Shown here piece by piece: positions 21,834-33,113 of a stretch of 64,000 bases of DNA. How positions within the stretch are numbered: position 1 is the first letter of the stretch; the number at the start of each line of letters is the position of its first letter. The DNA is taken from contig JAAECO010000004.1 of the NCBI GenBank assembly GCA_036850795.1, positions 7,502,001 to 7,566,000 of the forward strand, in the 5' to 3' direction. Under the pieces are notes generated by a model. That model ran no database searches, was not told the origin of the DNA, and saw nothing but the letters and a program-made list of their open reading frames with translations. The position numbers were made by a program, and so were the translations under genes. This DNA is from Cordyceps javanica. Taxonomy: Eukaryota; Ascomycota; Sordariomycetes; Hypocreales; Cordycipitaceae.

Positions 21834-24398
21834 TTAGCCTACATCCAATTGGGAAATACCAATTTCATCATTTTTTTTTAATTTCTTTTTACCTTTTGGC
21901 AGCGCGGCGTCGTGGCCTCCTTCACTCGCTATCCCGACAAGATCGACATTGGTGACGGGCACCGTCTTGGTCTTGTACGCCTTCTCGAGGTTGATGTCGA
22001 CGGTAAAGACCTCCCTGCGCGAGGGGTGCCGAGCGATCAGGAAGCGCCCCTCCCCGACCTTTGCGTAGAGGCTGTTGTCTGTTCCCGCCCAGTCCGCGTC
22101 GGCAATGTGCAGGTTGACGCTCATGCTGTGGAAATGGCTGCACAGCGGCCGGGCATTCCAGTCCTCCGCGGGCTTCACGTCGCCGGCCCAGACCTCCCAG
22201 TCTCTCCGGTACGCGAACCGCCCGGGCGCGGTGGGTTTGGCCTGCAGTTCCTTGCCGACTGCGGAGAATTGATCGAGAAAAATACTGATCCGTGAGCCGG
22301 CACATCTTCCCTTGAGTTTGAATCCTGGCACGACAAGTTAGCTTTTTATGTGTGATGACAACCAGAATATGGGGGGCATTCTTTACCGAGGAGATCCCAG
22401 GCGTCTCCTCCGAAAGACCAGTCTGTCAGCTCATCAAGAAGTCGAATTTTCTTAATCTGGTCGAGTGCGACGGTATCTAGTCCGAATGTATCTACCATGT
22501 CGATATCTTGTGAGACCTTGAAACCGGGAGATGGACCTTCGACAATGACATGCGGCTTCTGCCCGGCACCCACAAAATCAAGTTTGATCTTGTCGTACGT
22601 TCCAGATCCGTAGTTGTTTGCCAATTCGAATTCGAGAGACAGCTGGTCCAGACGCGCGCAGAGCTGGCCTTGACTCTTTGGCGTCCATTGCCAGTGCTCG
22701 GGAGCGGCCTTTGGTTTTGCGGTGTCGCAAGCCAGAGAAGCAACCTTGTCATTATACGCCGGGCGCGACTGGTAAAGGTCGACACCGTGGTAGTCGGCCT
22801 CGAAATACTCGCCCTTGCAGCCTTCCTCTCTGATATTTGAGTTTACGTCAGTATAGATAAGTCTCCAATGCGGCCACTGTACCGGGTCAAGCGCTTACAG
22901 GTAAAAACGGCAGATGCTGGTAGAACCATGCGCCTTTACGCCAGATACCTTGCCTTTGTAGTCTTGCGGTACATTGACTTGACAGTTCAAGGGTGTTAGT
23001 CGATGCAATGGCGATGTTTTCCAAAAAGAGAGGACTTACTGCACTTATTGCGAGGGACATGAACGGTAGTGCAAGGCGGATTGAGAGGGCCGTTCTGGCA
23101 AAGCTCGACGTCAGACCTTGTGCCTAATACCGGGTAGTTAGACGGCATGTTCCAGCCTCGAGTCCTATTCAGTTATTTCACGTACCACTGGTCTTTGTCT
23201 TCTTTCTAAAACTGGAAAGAATTTTGCAACAACCGTGCGTGCCCCCAGCTGCACACAATTTGTCAAATTGAGACCTAGAAATTGCTTGATGGTGATATTG
23301 CATACCTCTGCGAGCTTTCTGGTCGAAAGCAAGATCGGAACGCTTCGAATTGGACCCGAATCCCGTGAAGGAGGAACATGCAGCCGTATTGATGCTCCCA
23401 AGTAGGTCTCGAAGGGCCTGCTCGCCGTCGGGAAAGACATTGTCCAGTTCATGACCAATATTGGCATAATGCTGCATTATTCCGCCGACTTTGTTGGCAG
23501 TCGTTAGTTGAAACCATGCATCATCGTTAGGCTTGTGGGGAGTCTCACTCTGCGCATCTTCAGCCTCTGGGGGTGCAGGATGGTCCGGCCCCGGAATATC
23601 CTCTCTGGGAGGGTACTGAGTAAAGACGGGCGGGAACTCTCCATACAGCTCGTATATTCCGGGAGTTCTGTCCATGAATATGTCGGCTGCGTTATACAGG
23701 CGGCGCTGGGTGTTTTGGCCGCCAGCTTCGTTGCTAGAATTGTCGCTATCCGAGTCACTATCCGAATCGCTGTCCGAATCACTGTCCGCGTTACCAGCCA
23801 GCACTCCAGGAAAATCGGTGCTGACGTGACATCTGTGTGCATTAGGGCCTCGCTCGTAAGTTTCGGCATCGTATTCCGGGTTATCGATCCAAGCTGCCTC
23901 GTCCACACGATTGTCTTGTGTATCTCTCATTCGCGTGTATCTCCGTATCTGTCGCCAATTAAGACCTCCGAGCGCCATCACCTCGTCTTCGTTGTCGTTG
24001 TTATCGAGAATATTCGGTGTTGCACGAATCTCGTAAAGCCACTGTCCATATCTTTCCGCTGACGATCGTTGCGTTGTCACCGAAACATACGCAGTCCGGA
24101 AGACAAATCCGGGCTCATCCGATTCGTCCAGACCGCACCCGTTTGGTCCGGATGAATAGTGCCGATTCAGGTCGAAGGAGGAGTCATGGTCCAGCCAGCC
24201 GTCACCTTGAGGCTGAAAACCGCCGGTACCACGAAGTTCTCGAGGTGACCTTCGATCACCGCGATAGACGAAGCCGTCTTGACTTGGAGGGAGTTGTCTG
24301 CGGACGGGAACCTCCTTCAAACTGTCACTGGCATGTGCGGCTGTGAGGCAAGAGAGCCACAAAGCGTGGCCAACCGTGACGAATTGTGTCCAACGCAT
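21834..24398 (-). CDS. Secreted enterotoxin-A-family ADP-ribosyltransferase
   Basis: Five exons, 24398-23186, 23123-23040, 22977-22899, 22829-22387 and 22324-21834, all in phase, encode 769 aa. A signal peptide covers about residues 1-23. The N-terminal third has the heat-labile enterotoxin A-chain fold: catalytic Arg46 in a YRGD motif, a VSVTT strand at about 105-109 matching the S-T-S element, and the Glu-x-Glu pair at 137 and 139 before an ALGG segment. These are the R-S-E residues that transfer ADP-ribose from NAD+ to a protein. A Ser-Asp run follows at about 200-215. The C-terminal half is a Cys-containing region found in fungal members, of unknown role; no B subunit gene is near. The family is expanded in insect- and nematode-pathogenic Hypocreales, where it is linked to virulence. 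The frame is open and no key residue is missing, so the gene looks intact. Confidence 0.88.
23744..23808 (-). repeat. Ser-Asp-encoding repeat inside the toxin gene
   Basis: Imperfect hexamer repeats of TCGGAT/AGTGAC type encode an alternating Asp-Ser run of about 17 residues, a flexible acidic linker after the catalytic segment. Confidence 0.85.
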
Positions 24399-27023
24399 AC
24401 TTGAGGCGAGCGGCTACTATCAAGGAATCTCTTTCGCTTGGATAGCTAGAAACACCTCGATGGTTGTCAAACGGTAGAATGGGCTCGGGAGGGCGATATA
24501 TATAATCGAATTGGAGAACATCAGCGCACTTCCATAACCTACTTGACCCGCGCAAACTTTTGGGCCCCGTGCGAAGTATAGTTGGATGACTATCGCATGC
24601 CGCAACTACCCTACGAAGGGTCATGGGAGAGACCTCCTCCAAGCCTTAAGCAGACCTGCAGTAGACCTGCGGCCTTCTTTCAGGAGCCAAGCCAAGCTCT
24701 CGAGCCCACTGTAAGTATTTATTTATTAATTCAAGGATCATAATCACTCTTTCCAACGATTCGGCCCGAAGCCTCCACAATAGAACACGCCATAAGAAAA
24801 GACGGCACCTGTCGCTAGGAGCCGTTGGATATTGCACTACAAAGAAGCTCAAGGAGGCATGGTTCAGTGAAGAAGGGACGGTTCAACTTCAAACTATGCC
24901 ATGGCCCAACTGGAGCCTTAGCGAGTACGAGGCGAAATACATAGAAAATATGATCAGGCCATTGGGGCATCGAAACCAAGCCTCCCATTGCCCGCATTGC
25001 TCATGTGCTTGCGTTATCGGGCACTACCATATAGGAACAGGTTATCAAAGATGCTATAATTATGAACTTTTCAATAAGAATCCGCAGCTCAATCAGCAGT
25101 TGGCAAGTATATCAGTTTTCGGTATATTACAAAACCCCTGACAAAGAGTGGGGGATCGCGACGATAATTTTATGCCTACTTTTCGTGTTCTGGTTAACAG
25201 CATCGCATTACTTATTAGTGCAGTACGGTAAGGCGTCCGTCCCCACAGAGACGATCAACGGCTTCCAAGCTCATAGGGCGGAATCCAAATTGCAAGCTGG
25301 TCAGTGCAGTCGATTAAAGTTTTCCAGAGCCAAGGATTCGGTCCGGTCACTGGTGCACGAAGCATTGCATCTCGCCGAATTTCTGTCCTCTGTATATCAA
25401 GGATAGATCTGCGAGGGGGGCTGGAGAGGACAAATGGACGTCAGATACAAAAACCTAAAGCGCAATAGTCAAGGCGCCCGTACGCTTTCACTTGTTTATT
25501 GTCTCTGCGCGACCAACTTGCTGTTTACCTGGGATATTTGTCTGAAGAAGCTGCAGGACGATTGGCAGCCAATGACCAAAGGGCACCAAGTAAGACATGG
25601 GCTACCAGTCGCAAATCACAAGGCAGGGCGAAAATATCCGTTGTGGGCAACCAGCAACGCACGGCAAGTCCGCCATTGCCTCCATGGGAGATTGCTAGTC
25701 GCAGTTGAAGCATTGATGCGTGCCTGGTCCGATCGCACCGAGCAATACGTGGTCCGCCTGGCTGGTGCCAGAGCCAAGCAGACATGCATTGACGGTGGTA
25801 GCATGTACTATAGTCGTCTGTACACCCTGCATATAAGTCTTGCAGCATAATCATAGTTGACTTGGTGATTGAGTCGAGATGCCGCATCACCGGTCAAGAA
25901 ACGGTCAAATTATGTCGGATCAGTTTTCGTTCTTCGGTATACTTGCCAAAGCACACGAAATTATGGCAATCAAAATAATATGCTCGTCGTGGAAGGGAAT
26001 CACACAATCTTCAGTTGCACTCGCTTGCGATTTACATGCCGTTGCCGACAGGGCTACGACGGCAAGCCAACTGTATGGAGACAAGCGTGAATCGTACAGG
26101 GTGGGCCATGGCCTCTTTGCCTCTCAACGGACGCTTGAGTCAAACTCGTTCGGCTTCAAGGGCGATGCTACTCCGTACTCCGTCGACGCATTCCATTGGT
26201 GATGGCCCACTGGGCAATGCTTAATGGGGCGACGTTTGTGGGATAAGCGAGCGAGGACGTTGAAAAAAGGGACAAATCCGTAGAACAGCTCGGTTCTGCT
26301 CTAGACTCTTTATTTTATCATATTTACTTCTTCTCTCTGTTGAATCAGAGTTCATTCGCGACCGTAGAGTTGCATGGCTCCTGTGTGGATAGTTGGCTGA
26401 TGCGATTCAAAGTCGTGCCTCCTCACTATCCAATTCTTCAGCAACGGGTCGCTTAGCTACATGTCTCGCTTTTTTTTTCCGGACGTGAACTCCCGGCGAT
26501 GTTTGGCGCTCTCTACCAGTAGGACATCTCATAGCCCACTGGTCTGCTTGCACTGGAATGATTTCCTTATTACTCCATAACCCCAGACGTCGCGAAAGGG
26601 AAATAAGATGACGATGCACCGTCGCTAGAGCGCACTGGAATGGAAGTCTATTACAAAATTGTCCGCTTTCACGTTAAAACCATGACCTCCCCACCCACTC
26701 TTGTCTCATCTACTTCTTCGACTAGGCCGCTCGTAACAGGTGCCCGGTATGTCGAGTGCTGCCTCGACAACTCGCCTGGACAGCTACCTAGATGGAAGTG
26801 GGGAGTTTGAAGTATAGAGTAACACTATCGCTAGAAATATAATGCCAATTCTTCCCAAAAGCTACGAGGTGGCTAAATTGTCGACCCAGCTCTTGTTTTC
26901 TTTTTTTTTTTTTTCCTTTTTCAGAAGGGCGTCTTGACACAATTGCTGCTTTCGAGCAGACACTTGTCGCATTCTCCAAAGGCGCATAGGTTCGCGAAAG
27001 TATTTCTTATTCACATCGCCAAG
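24399..27023. other. Gene-free interval at the accessory/conserved border
   Basis: About 2.6 kb with no supported gene. Short frames (up to 138 codons) are incoherent. A TACTCCGTAC word occurs at 26169-26178 and a T-run at about 26899-26912 just upstream of the next gene. Confidence 0.45.
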
Positions 27024-28463
27024 ATGGCTCTCACCATCAGGCAGCTCAGCAGCGACGCAAGCTTCCTACTCACCTTTGAGCCAATCGAGACCTCCGATGT
27101 CGCGCTCTCAACGCAACCCTTCCACGTGCTACTCGATCCCCGGGACGACGACACCATCGCCACCGGTGCCGGCGAGGCATCCTGCTTCCAGCAGCCGGTT
27201 CGAGACCTCCCCGAGATCGACATGGTGCTCGTCAGCAGCGCCCGGCGCGAGCACTGCCACGAGGCCACTCTGCGGCAGCTGCCCGCCCGGACGCGGGTCC
27301 TCGCCGTGCCCGCCGCCGCCCGCCGCATCAGCAGCTGGCGGCACTTTGACGCCGCCGCGGTGGAGGCGCTCCCGCGCTGGGACGACGACGATGCTGCCCG
27401 CTCAAAGACGGGCAGCAGCAGCAGCAGCAGGGACTCCGTGCTCCGCATCCCGATCCTGCCTCATGCCACGGGCGGCGAGCCCGGCGAGCTCACCCTGACA
27501 TGCATCGGGCGCAAGCGCGAGGCGGCGCTCGGCCTCACCTACCGACCACCGACCGTCTCGCCCTCCACGATGCCCCGGTGCAGGGCCACGCCCACCGGGA
27601 CCGTGATCCCGCTTCTCGCGCGTCCCCCGCCGGGCCTCCCGACCCCGGCCCTCAGCTTCTCCAACAGCGGCCGCAGCAGCCCCGTCTCGAGCGCCAGCAG
27701 CTCCGGCAGTCCGCCGTTTGCTCCCGCAACACCGCCCCCAAAGAACGGCAGCAGCGGCAGCGGCAACAGCGGAAGCCTGCGCCGCCAACGCACAGTGGCG
27801 CGATCGTGCCGCTCGCCGCGGTTGCAGTCGCCGGACCGCGGCGTCTCCGTCGTCTTCGCGCCGCGCGGGATCCCGTACCGCCTGCTGCAAGGCTACGCGA
27901 CGACGCACCTCCTCGGGCAGGCGGTCTTGCCGCTGACGGCGCTGCTGCACTGCTTCGACGCGCAGGAGCGGTCGCCGTGGTACAGCCTCGGCGGGGGCGG
28001 TCACGGCCGGGCTGCCGGCGGCGGCGTGCCGGCGGGGCAGGAGACGGCGTCGGCGCTCGGCGCGCTTGCCTGGATCGGCGCGCACGGCGGTAGCGGCAGC
28101 GGCGGCATCGGCGGCAGCGGTGGTGGTGGTGGTGGTCGGTTCGTCAAGCGGCGACGGTACTGTGCGTCCGAGGTGCAGCGCATCCTAGACACGACGTTTG
28201 CGCAGGGGACGGGCTCCACGGAGAGCCTCTTGCGGCGTTCGGCGGGCCACCACCGGACCGAGGTGTTTGCGCTCGGGCCCGGCGACGAGATCACCATGAC
28301 GAGCGAGGGCATCTGGGAGGAGGAGACGCTGTTTGCCGGAAAGGACGGCGGCGGCAAGGAACCCCTGGGGATGCTCGGGCTCGGGGTCGACATGGTCGAG
28401 AACGAGGAGGGCCGAATACTCGGCGGAGCACTGCCGGTGGATTGGATCGGTGCGACGTGGTGA
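27024..28463 (+). CDS. Metallo-beta-lactamase-fold domain protein
   Basis: Single exon of 479 aa; the ATG at 27024 sits in a good context (AAGATGG), and in-frame codons further upstream look non-coding. The first 110 residues resemble the beta-lactamase-superfamily domain of fungal proteins of unknown substrate: a strand ending in LLDP, then LPEIDMVLVSS and EHCHEATLRQLP. The usual HxHxDH zinc motif is reduced to EHCH (about residues 76-79), so metal binding may be partial. The middle is low-complexity Ser/Gly/Pro; the part from about 270 (VSVVFAPRGIPYRLLQGY) resumes the fold. A Gly-rich stretch lies near 350-370. The gene is much richer in G+C than its left neighbour region. Convergent with the penta-EF-hand gene. 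Biochemical role unknown. Confidence 0.75.
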   Translation: MALTIRQLSSDASFLLTFEPIETSDVALSTQPFHVLLDPRDDDTIATGAGEASCFQQPVRDLPEIDMVLVSSARREHCHEATLRQLPARTRVLAVPAAARRISSWRHFDAAAVEALPRWDDDDAARSKTGSSSSSRDSVLRIPILPHATGGEPGELTLTCIGRKREAALGLTYRPPTVSPSTMPRCRATPTGTVIPLLARPPPGLPTPALSFSNSGRSSPVSSASSSGSPPFAPATPPPKNGSSGSGNSGSLRRQRTVARSCRSPRLQSPDRGVSVVFAPRGIPYRLLQGYATTHLLGQAVLPLTALLHCFDAQERSPWYSLGGGGHGRAAGGGVPAGQETASALGALAWIGAHGGSGSGGIGGSGGGGGGRFVKRRRYCASEVQRILDTTFAQGTGSTESLLRRSAGHHRTEVFALGPGDEITMTSEGIWEEETLFAGKDGGGKEPLGMLGLGVDMVENEEGRILGGALPVDWIGATW

Positions 28464-28992
28464 ATATATATCGAGGCCCCCCCCCGGTCAGCCTCGGACT
28501 GGACAATGCAATCCAACTAATTTTCTTCTGGGCTCTCGGGCAGAAGAGGGCCAACCGCTTCTTGCACCCTTGACGCACTTGATCGCTTTTTCCTTGGCGA
28601 GCCTATGCGTACTGCCCCTGCAGCCGAGTTTTCTCTATATCCCCTTTATAATACTTGAGCCCTTTGCTTTATACTTCAGCCACTGTAATCTGTCGAGCGC
28701 GTTTCGAAATCGGCTCCTCAGACAACAGTTTTGCTTTTTCTGCCAGCCTATGCCTTTATAATACAATTTGCCACAGACAATCGCGATACTTGTGCTTACA
28801 GGACTGATAATAAGAAAACCATTTGATAGATTCACAGATTGAATGTGTCGGCCATGGGTATCATCGAATCACCATCCGCCATATATCTCCAGATCATACA
28901 CCCATAGCCTGAATGCGAGTGTTTGCAATGCGCTAGTCCGTCCAATGCCAGGCGGCGAGTTTCCCGGCTCCTCTCACTCTCTCCCGCCATCC
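28464..28992. other. Convergent 3' intergenic region
   Basis: 3' flanks of the metallo-beta-lactamase-fold gene and the penta-EF-hand gene. No additional gene seen. Confidence 0.6.
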
Positions 28993-30581
28993 TTATCCCA
29001 TCAGTGTCACAATTTCTCTTACAAAATCCTCATAGCGAATATTTATGCACCCGACTCTGTCGTCGTCGTACTTTTTAAACACGTCCGTTATGCGCTTGAG
29101 CGATATGGAGGCCTGCAGAAACGAGTCAAGGCTCAAAACGCCCTCCCTGCGGTCGTCATAGGAGCTGAAGATGAGCTGAGCAAACTGTAGAGAAAAGTCG
29201 TAGCGGAGATCGATGAGGGCGTCTATGAATTCAGACAGGGCAATCCTGTTGGAGTGGTTGGCGTCATATTTCTCAAACACTTCCGTCATGCGCTTAAGCC
29301 ATATACAGGCCTGCATAAACAGGTCAAAGCTCATCAGGCTCTCGTTGTTTTTATTGTAGGTACGAAAGAGCAGCTCGGTGAACTTGGGGGACAGGCGATG
29401 GTCGAATTTCAAGAGGGCGTCTGTAAATTTCGGGAGCGAAATATTGCCGGGATTCTCGACGTCATACTTTTTAAACACGTCCGTCATGCGCTTAAGCCAG
29501 ATACAGGCTTGTATAAATAGGTCAAAACTCATGGCTCCCTCCTGACGTTTATCGTAGGTGTGGAATAGTAGCTCGACAAATTGCGGGGAGAGGCGATAGT
29601 TGAACTTGATGAGGGCATCTGTAAATTCGGGGAGGGAAATGTTGCGGGAGTTGTCGACGTCGAAAAGGTCAAACAATTTCCGCCATTCGTCGAGGAAGGA
29701 GAGGAGACCTCGGAACTCGTCGAAGCTGATGCTGCCGCTGCGGTCGGCATCAAACATGCGGATCATCATGCGAACGGTCTCAATATCGAAAGGCGTGTAG
29801 TCACCGTTGACGAGAGCGGCCGAGAGTTCCTTTTCGGTGAGAGCGCCGGTACCTGTGTAGAACAAGCAGTGTTAGTCCGAATGCCGGTATGGCTCGTAAG
29901 CTGGTTACAAGAGACCACGCACCGTCAATGTCAACTTTGTGAAACATTGCCACCAGATCTGGCGGCGCTGGGGAGAGTGGCGGTATGGAGGTCGGCGAGG
30001 GTCTGCCTGGCGAGAAGGGCGGCGGCCGGTGAGAACTGGCTTGGACGGGCGGCGAGTGGCCATGGTTGCTGGTCTGGCGCAGGTTCTGGGCATGAGAGTT
30101 GGTCGGCGACGGTCGGCCGTGCTGGTCCTGCGGCCGCGAGTACTGGTCCTTGAGCGGCGGAGGGGGGTTCTGGTTGTAGTGCTGCTGTTGAGGAGTCGGC
30201 TGCTGCTGCGGGCGATGGTGCTGCTGCGGGCGGTAGTTTTGCTGTTGGTGATAGTTTTGCTGCTGCAGTTGTAGATGCTGCGGCAAGGGAGGGGAAGGCT
30301 GCGGTCGGTATTGCTGTTGAGGAGGAGGTCGGGACTGGGGAGCGGGTGCGCGGCCGGATTGCTGCAAAGGTGTCGGCATGTCGTTAGTTCTGGTACAGTT
30401 TTCGCGGGGTCCTTTCGAATAGAGTTGCCCGATTCAGCGTACCTCGTCTGGCTCGGCGAACCTGTACGGCCACCCGTCGTTAGCAAACTATACGTCAAAC
30501 AATGAACGAGAGATGTTGTTGGGACGAGGGGCATCAGTACCTGGGCAGAGCATCCGGGTCGTATGATCTGTTGTACGCCAT
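28993..30581 (-). CDS. Penta-EF-hand protein with expanded EF-hand array
   Basis: Four exons, 30581-30541, 30461-30443, 30361-29923 and 29852-28993, encode 452 aa; the second is only 19 nt. Residues 21-150 are a Gln/Pro-rich disordered tail, typical of the peflin/ALG-2 (PEF) family. The first loop, DIDGTGALTEKE, spans the last splice site (about 164-175), the second is DADRSGSISFDE (about 201-212). Family members have five EF-hands. Here the third/fourth pair is present as three tandem 66-residue units (starting at about 231, 297 and 363), then a last hand at about 429, giving nine loops. Several extra loops have lost calcium ligands (for example YNKNNESLM). PEF proteins dimerise through the last hand and act as calcium-dependent adaptors at membranes. 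The expansion keeps frame and the helices are well conserved, so the gene looks functional. Confidence 0.85.
29068..29661 (-). repeat. Three 198-bp tandem repeats, each encoding an EF-hand pair
   Basis: Loop-start Asp residues recur at intervals of exactly 66 residues (about 231, 297, 363, 429), and the paired hands at about 267, 333, 399. The helix QACIWLKRMT is identical in units one and two. Confidence 0.9.
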
Positions 30582-32205
30582 GTTCTTCGTCTTCTCGGCA
30601 CGATCAAGCCGATATTGAGAGCAAGACTGGACAACTGGGCACAGAAGCGAAATAACACCAGGTAAAGGAGAAAGACAAGAAGAAGAAAGGAAGAAGAGAA
30701 AAAAAAAAAGGAGAGAGAGCTGGTAAGAACGCAAGTTGCAAGCCAAGGCGGAATGGCGGGGCTGAACAGTTTCGCGCCTGTACAACGTGCAGGGTGTTTT
30801 GTGGGGGTGCTGATATATAGGTACATGGCCATCACCATATGGAACTGTATGCTCCGTAGAGGAACATTTAGTTACCTATATCTGCGGGTGATGCATTATT
30901 AGACATGGGTCCCGAAAACGATGACGCACTGTGGCGTCGAGCGCCGTGGATGGGTAGACTGGTCGGCTTGTGATGACGATGTATTACATCGTACTAGCCA
31001 CGAGAGCAACAGAACTTTCTCTTGTCTTGTTACTCCTTTTCAAATTTGGGAATGTTGCGATGCTATTGCTCTAGTATTGCGGCTTGAGTACTCCGTACTG
31101 TAGCTTGATCCGAAAATGTGAAAATTAGAGCCAACGCCACCAGGTAGGATGATTCAGCATTTGGAGTTTCTTCAATAGGTAAAGAGAAATGATACAATAT
31201 GGCAACATGCATGGTAGTTGAGCAATATCAGTATTGCACCAACTGTAGCCGAAACTGCCCTTTACAGTTTACGATTCCGTCTGCGCCGCCCGACCATGCG
31301 CCGGCACGGTGACACGCAAGTAATAACGTGCTAGTTGCCAGGCTCTCTGGCAGGCAAAAACTGGACGGTACAAGGTCAAACGCGAGTAACTAAGCGTCAC
31401 AGACGGCGATGGAGACCATTGGAGCAGACATCCACGACCTCGCAGCTAACTAGTTGGTTAGTGTGCTTGTCAAAGATACGCGAAGCAATGCCAGACACTG
31501 GTTTTCTCCTTGAGACCGGAAGAATACTTGAAGTTAAGATTCGATTATTTTTTTTTAAATGTTTGCCACGCAAACTAAGCCCAGAGATCTAACCGATCGC
31601 TGTTCCCATCATGGCCCTCGTCATAGCCCTCGTCCTAGTCGCCTACCTGAACCGCGGTCAGCTTACCCTACGTGCCAAAATGTCTTTTCACAAGCAGCTC
31701 TGCATATACAAGCTATATTCGAGTTTCTAACCAATCAACTCTTTTGCATTCCAATCAAGTCTGAAATCATTATCCGTCTATATCATGGTAAAGGCATACG
31801 TTCCATGACTTCCTTAACCCCAAGTGTACTGACCCTAACCCTAACCCTCATTGTCCTCGAGAACGCCGCAGCCCATCTACTAGAGTAGGACCCTTGGGAG
31901 GGAGGCTCCTAGGCTCTAGCTTCGCCGATGCGCCCCGTGCCGTGGGCTCGGTCACGTCTTTTCTGGGTCAGCTCCGCCGGCTCTCACATTTAGTCATCCT
32001 GGTTACATATGCGCCGCTCTCCGCTCATGCAGCCCGTCTTTTGCGAATACCATCAGCCTTGCATTTATTATCTATAGTTTTCTCTCTTTTCGACAACTTG
32101 CCTTGTTCCGTCACATCACGCAAAGCCAGCCTCTCTTGTCTTGACCCAACTTGCGGGCGCGAGCCAGCACCAACCTACAACTGCAACTGCAACGCACCAA
32201 CAACC
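30582..32205. other. Divergent upstream region, PEF protein / ChaC
   Basis: No gene supported. The region contains A/G-rich tracts close to the PEF start, a TACTCCGTAC word at 31089-31098 and a telomere-like repeat at 31833-31848. Confidence 0.5.
31833..31848. repeat. Interstitial telomere-type repeat
   Basis: CCCTAACCCTAACCCT, two full TTAGGG-type units plus four bases, about 360 bp upstream of the ChaC start codon. TTAGGG is the telomere unit of filamentous fungi; short internal copies can also be binding sites for TRF/Tbf1-type proteins. Confidence 0.8.
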
Positions 32206-33113
32206 ATGACAGTTTCGGCAGAGAGCCATGCAGTCAAGGCCGAGGAGGATGCCGCGGCGGAATTCTGGCTCTACGGATACGGGTATGCCGCCGTTGCCAA
32301 GAACTGGACTCTTTATTGGCCACCCTGTGTAGGCCTGTGCTAACGGTTTTCTCGCCCTTGCCCGTAGAAGCCTCATCTGGAAACCCCCACCACACTTTGG
32401 TATGACACCCAACCTGCACAACGCCGCCTGTTGGTTCCTCTTCATTGCGGTTGTCGCATACTAACAGCAGCTCGATATGGCAAGATCGACGGATTCCGGG
32501 TTACGTTACAGGCTACGTTCGCCGCTTTTGGCAGGTCTGTCTTCCTCACTTCTACTCTCTCCTCATTTCCTCGCTGACACTTTGCAGGCAAGGTAACCAA
32601 GTCAGCCTACCCATCGCCTGCCTTCATCTGTTAACGGATGTCTCTAGCGAAGACCATCGTGGTACGCCAGAGGCGCCCGGTCGTGTCGTCACTCTCATAG
32701 AGCGCTCCTACTGGGAAGACCTGACCGATCACCACGACTCGGCGCCCGACAAGGTCTGGGGCGTAGCATATAGGATAAAGCCCGACAAAGTCGCAGAGGT
32801 CAAGGATTACCTCGACATCCGGGAAATCAACGGCTACTCGATCCACTATACGCCCTTCCAGCCTGCCGATGGCTCCCTGCCCATCCGCACCCTCGTCTAC
32901 ATCGGCACGCCCGACAACGCCCAGTTTGTCGGCCCGCAGGACCCCCAACAATTGGCCGAGCACATCTTCAAGAGCCAGGGGCCCAGCGGTTTGAACAGGG
33001 ACTATCTTCTCGGTCTCGATACAGCTCTGGAGGAGCTCTCCCCTGAAAGTGGTGATGAGCACATTGCTGACCTCGCGCGTCGCGTCCGAGCCCTGCAACA
33101 AGTTGCCAAATAG
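32206..33113 (+). CDS. ChaC-type gamma-glutamylcyclotransferase
   Basis: Predicted cytosolic enzyme that cleaves glutathione to 5-oxoproline and Cys-Gly. Five exons, 32206-32282, 32368-32399, 32485-32534, 32588-32592 and 32648-33113, encode 209 aa. The substrate-loop motif YGYGSLIWKP crosses the first splice site (about residues 23-32), followed by the ChaC-typical RRIPGYVTGYVRRFWQ and DHRGTPEAPGRVVTL segments and GVAYRI. Exon 4 is only 5 nt (GCAAG): without it the reading frame is lost or meets a stop, and with it the junction reads WQASEDHRGTP, as expected for the family. The exons are small and dense at the 5' end, the last one carries most of the protein. Convergent with the RRM gene downstream. 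Confidence 0.9.

Noticed and set aside
27402..28093. Long Arg/Ala-rich frames over the metallo-beta-lactamase-fold gene
   Set aside because: Typical GC-rich shadow frames without motifs.
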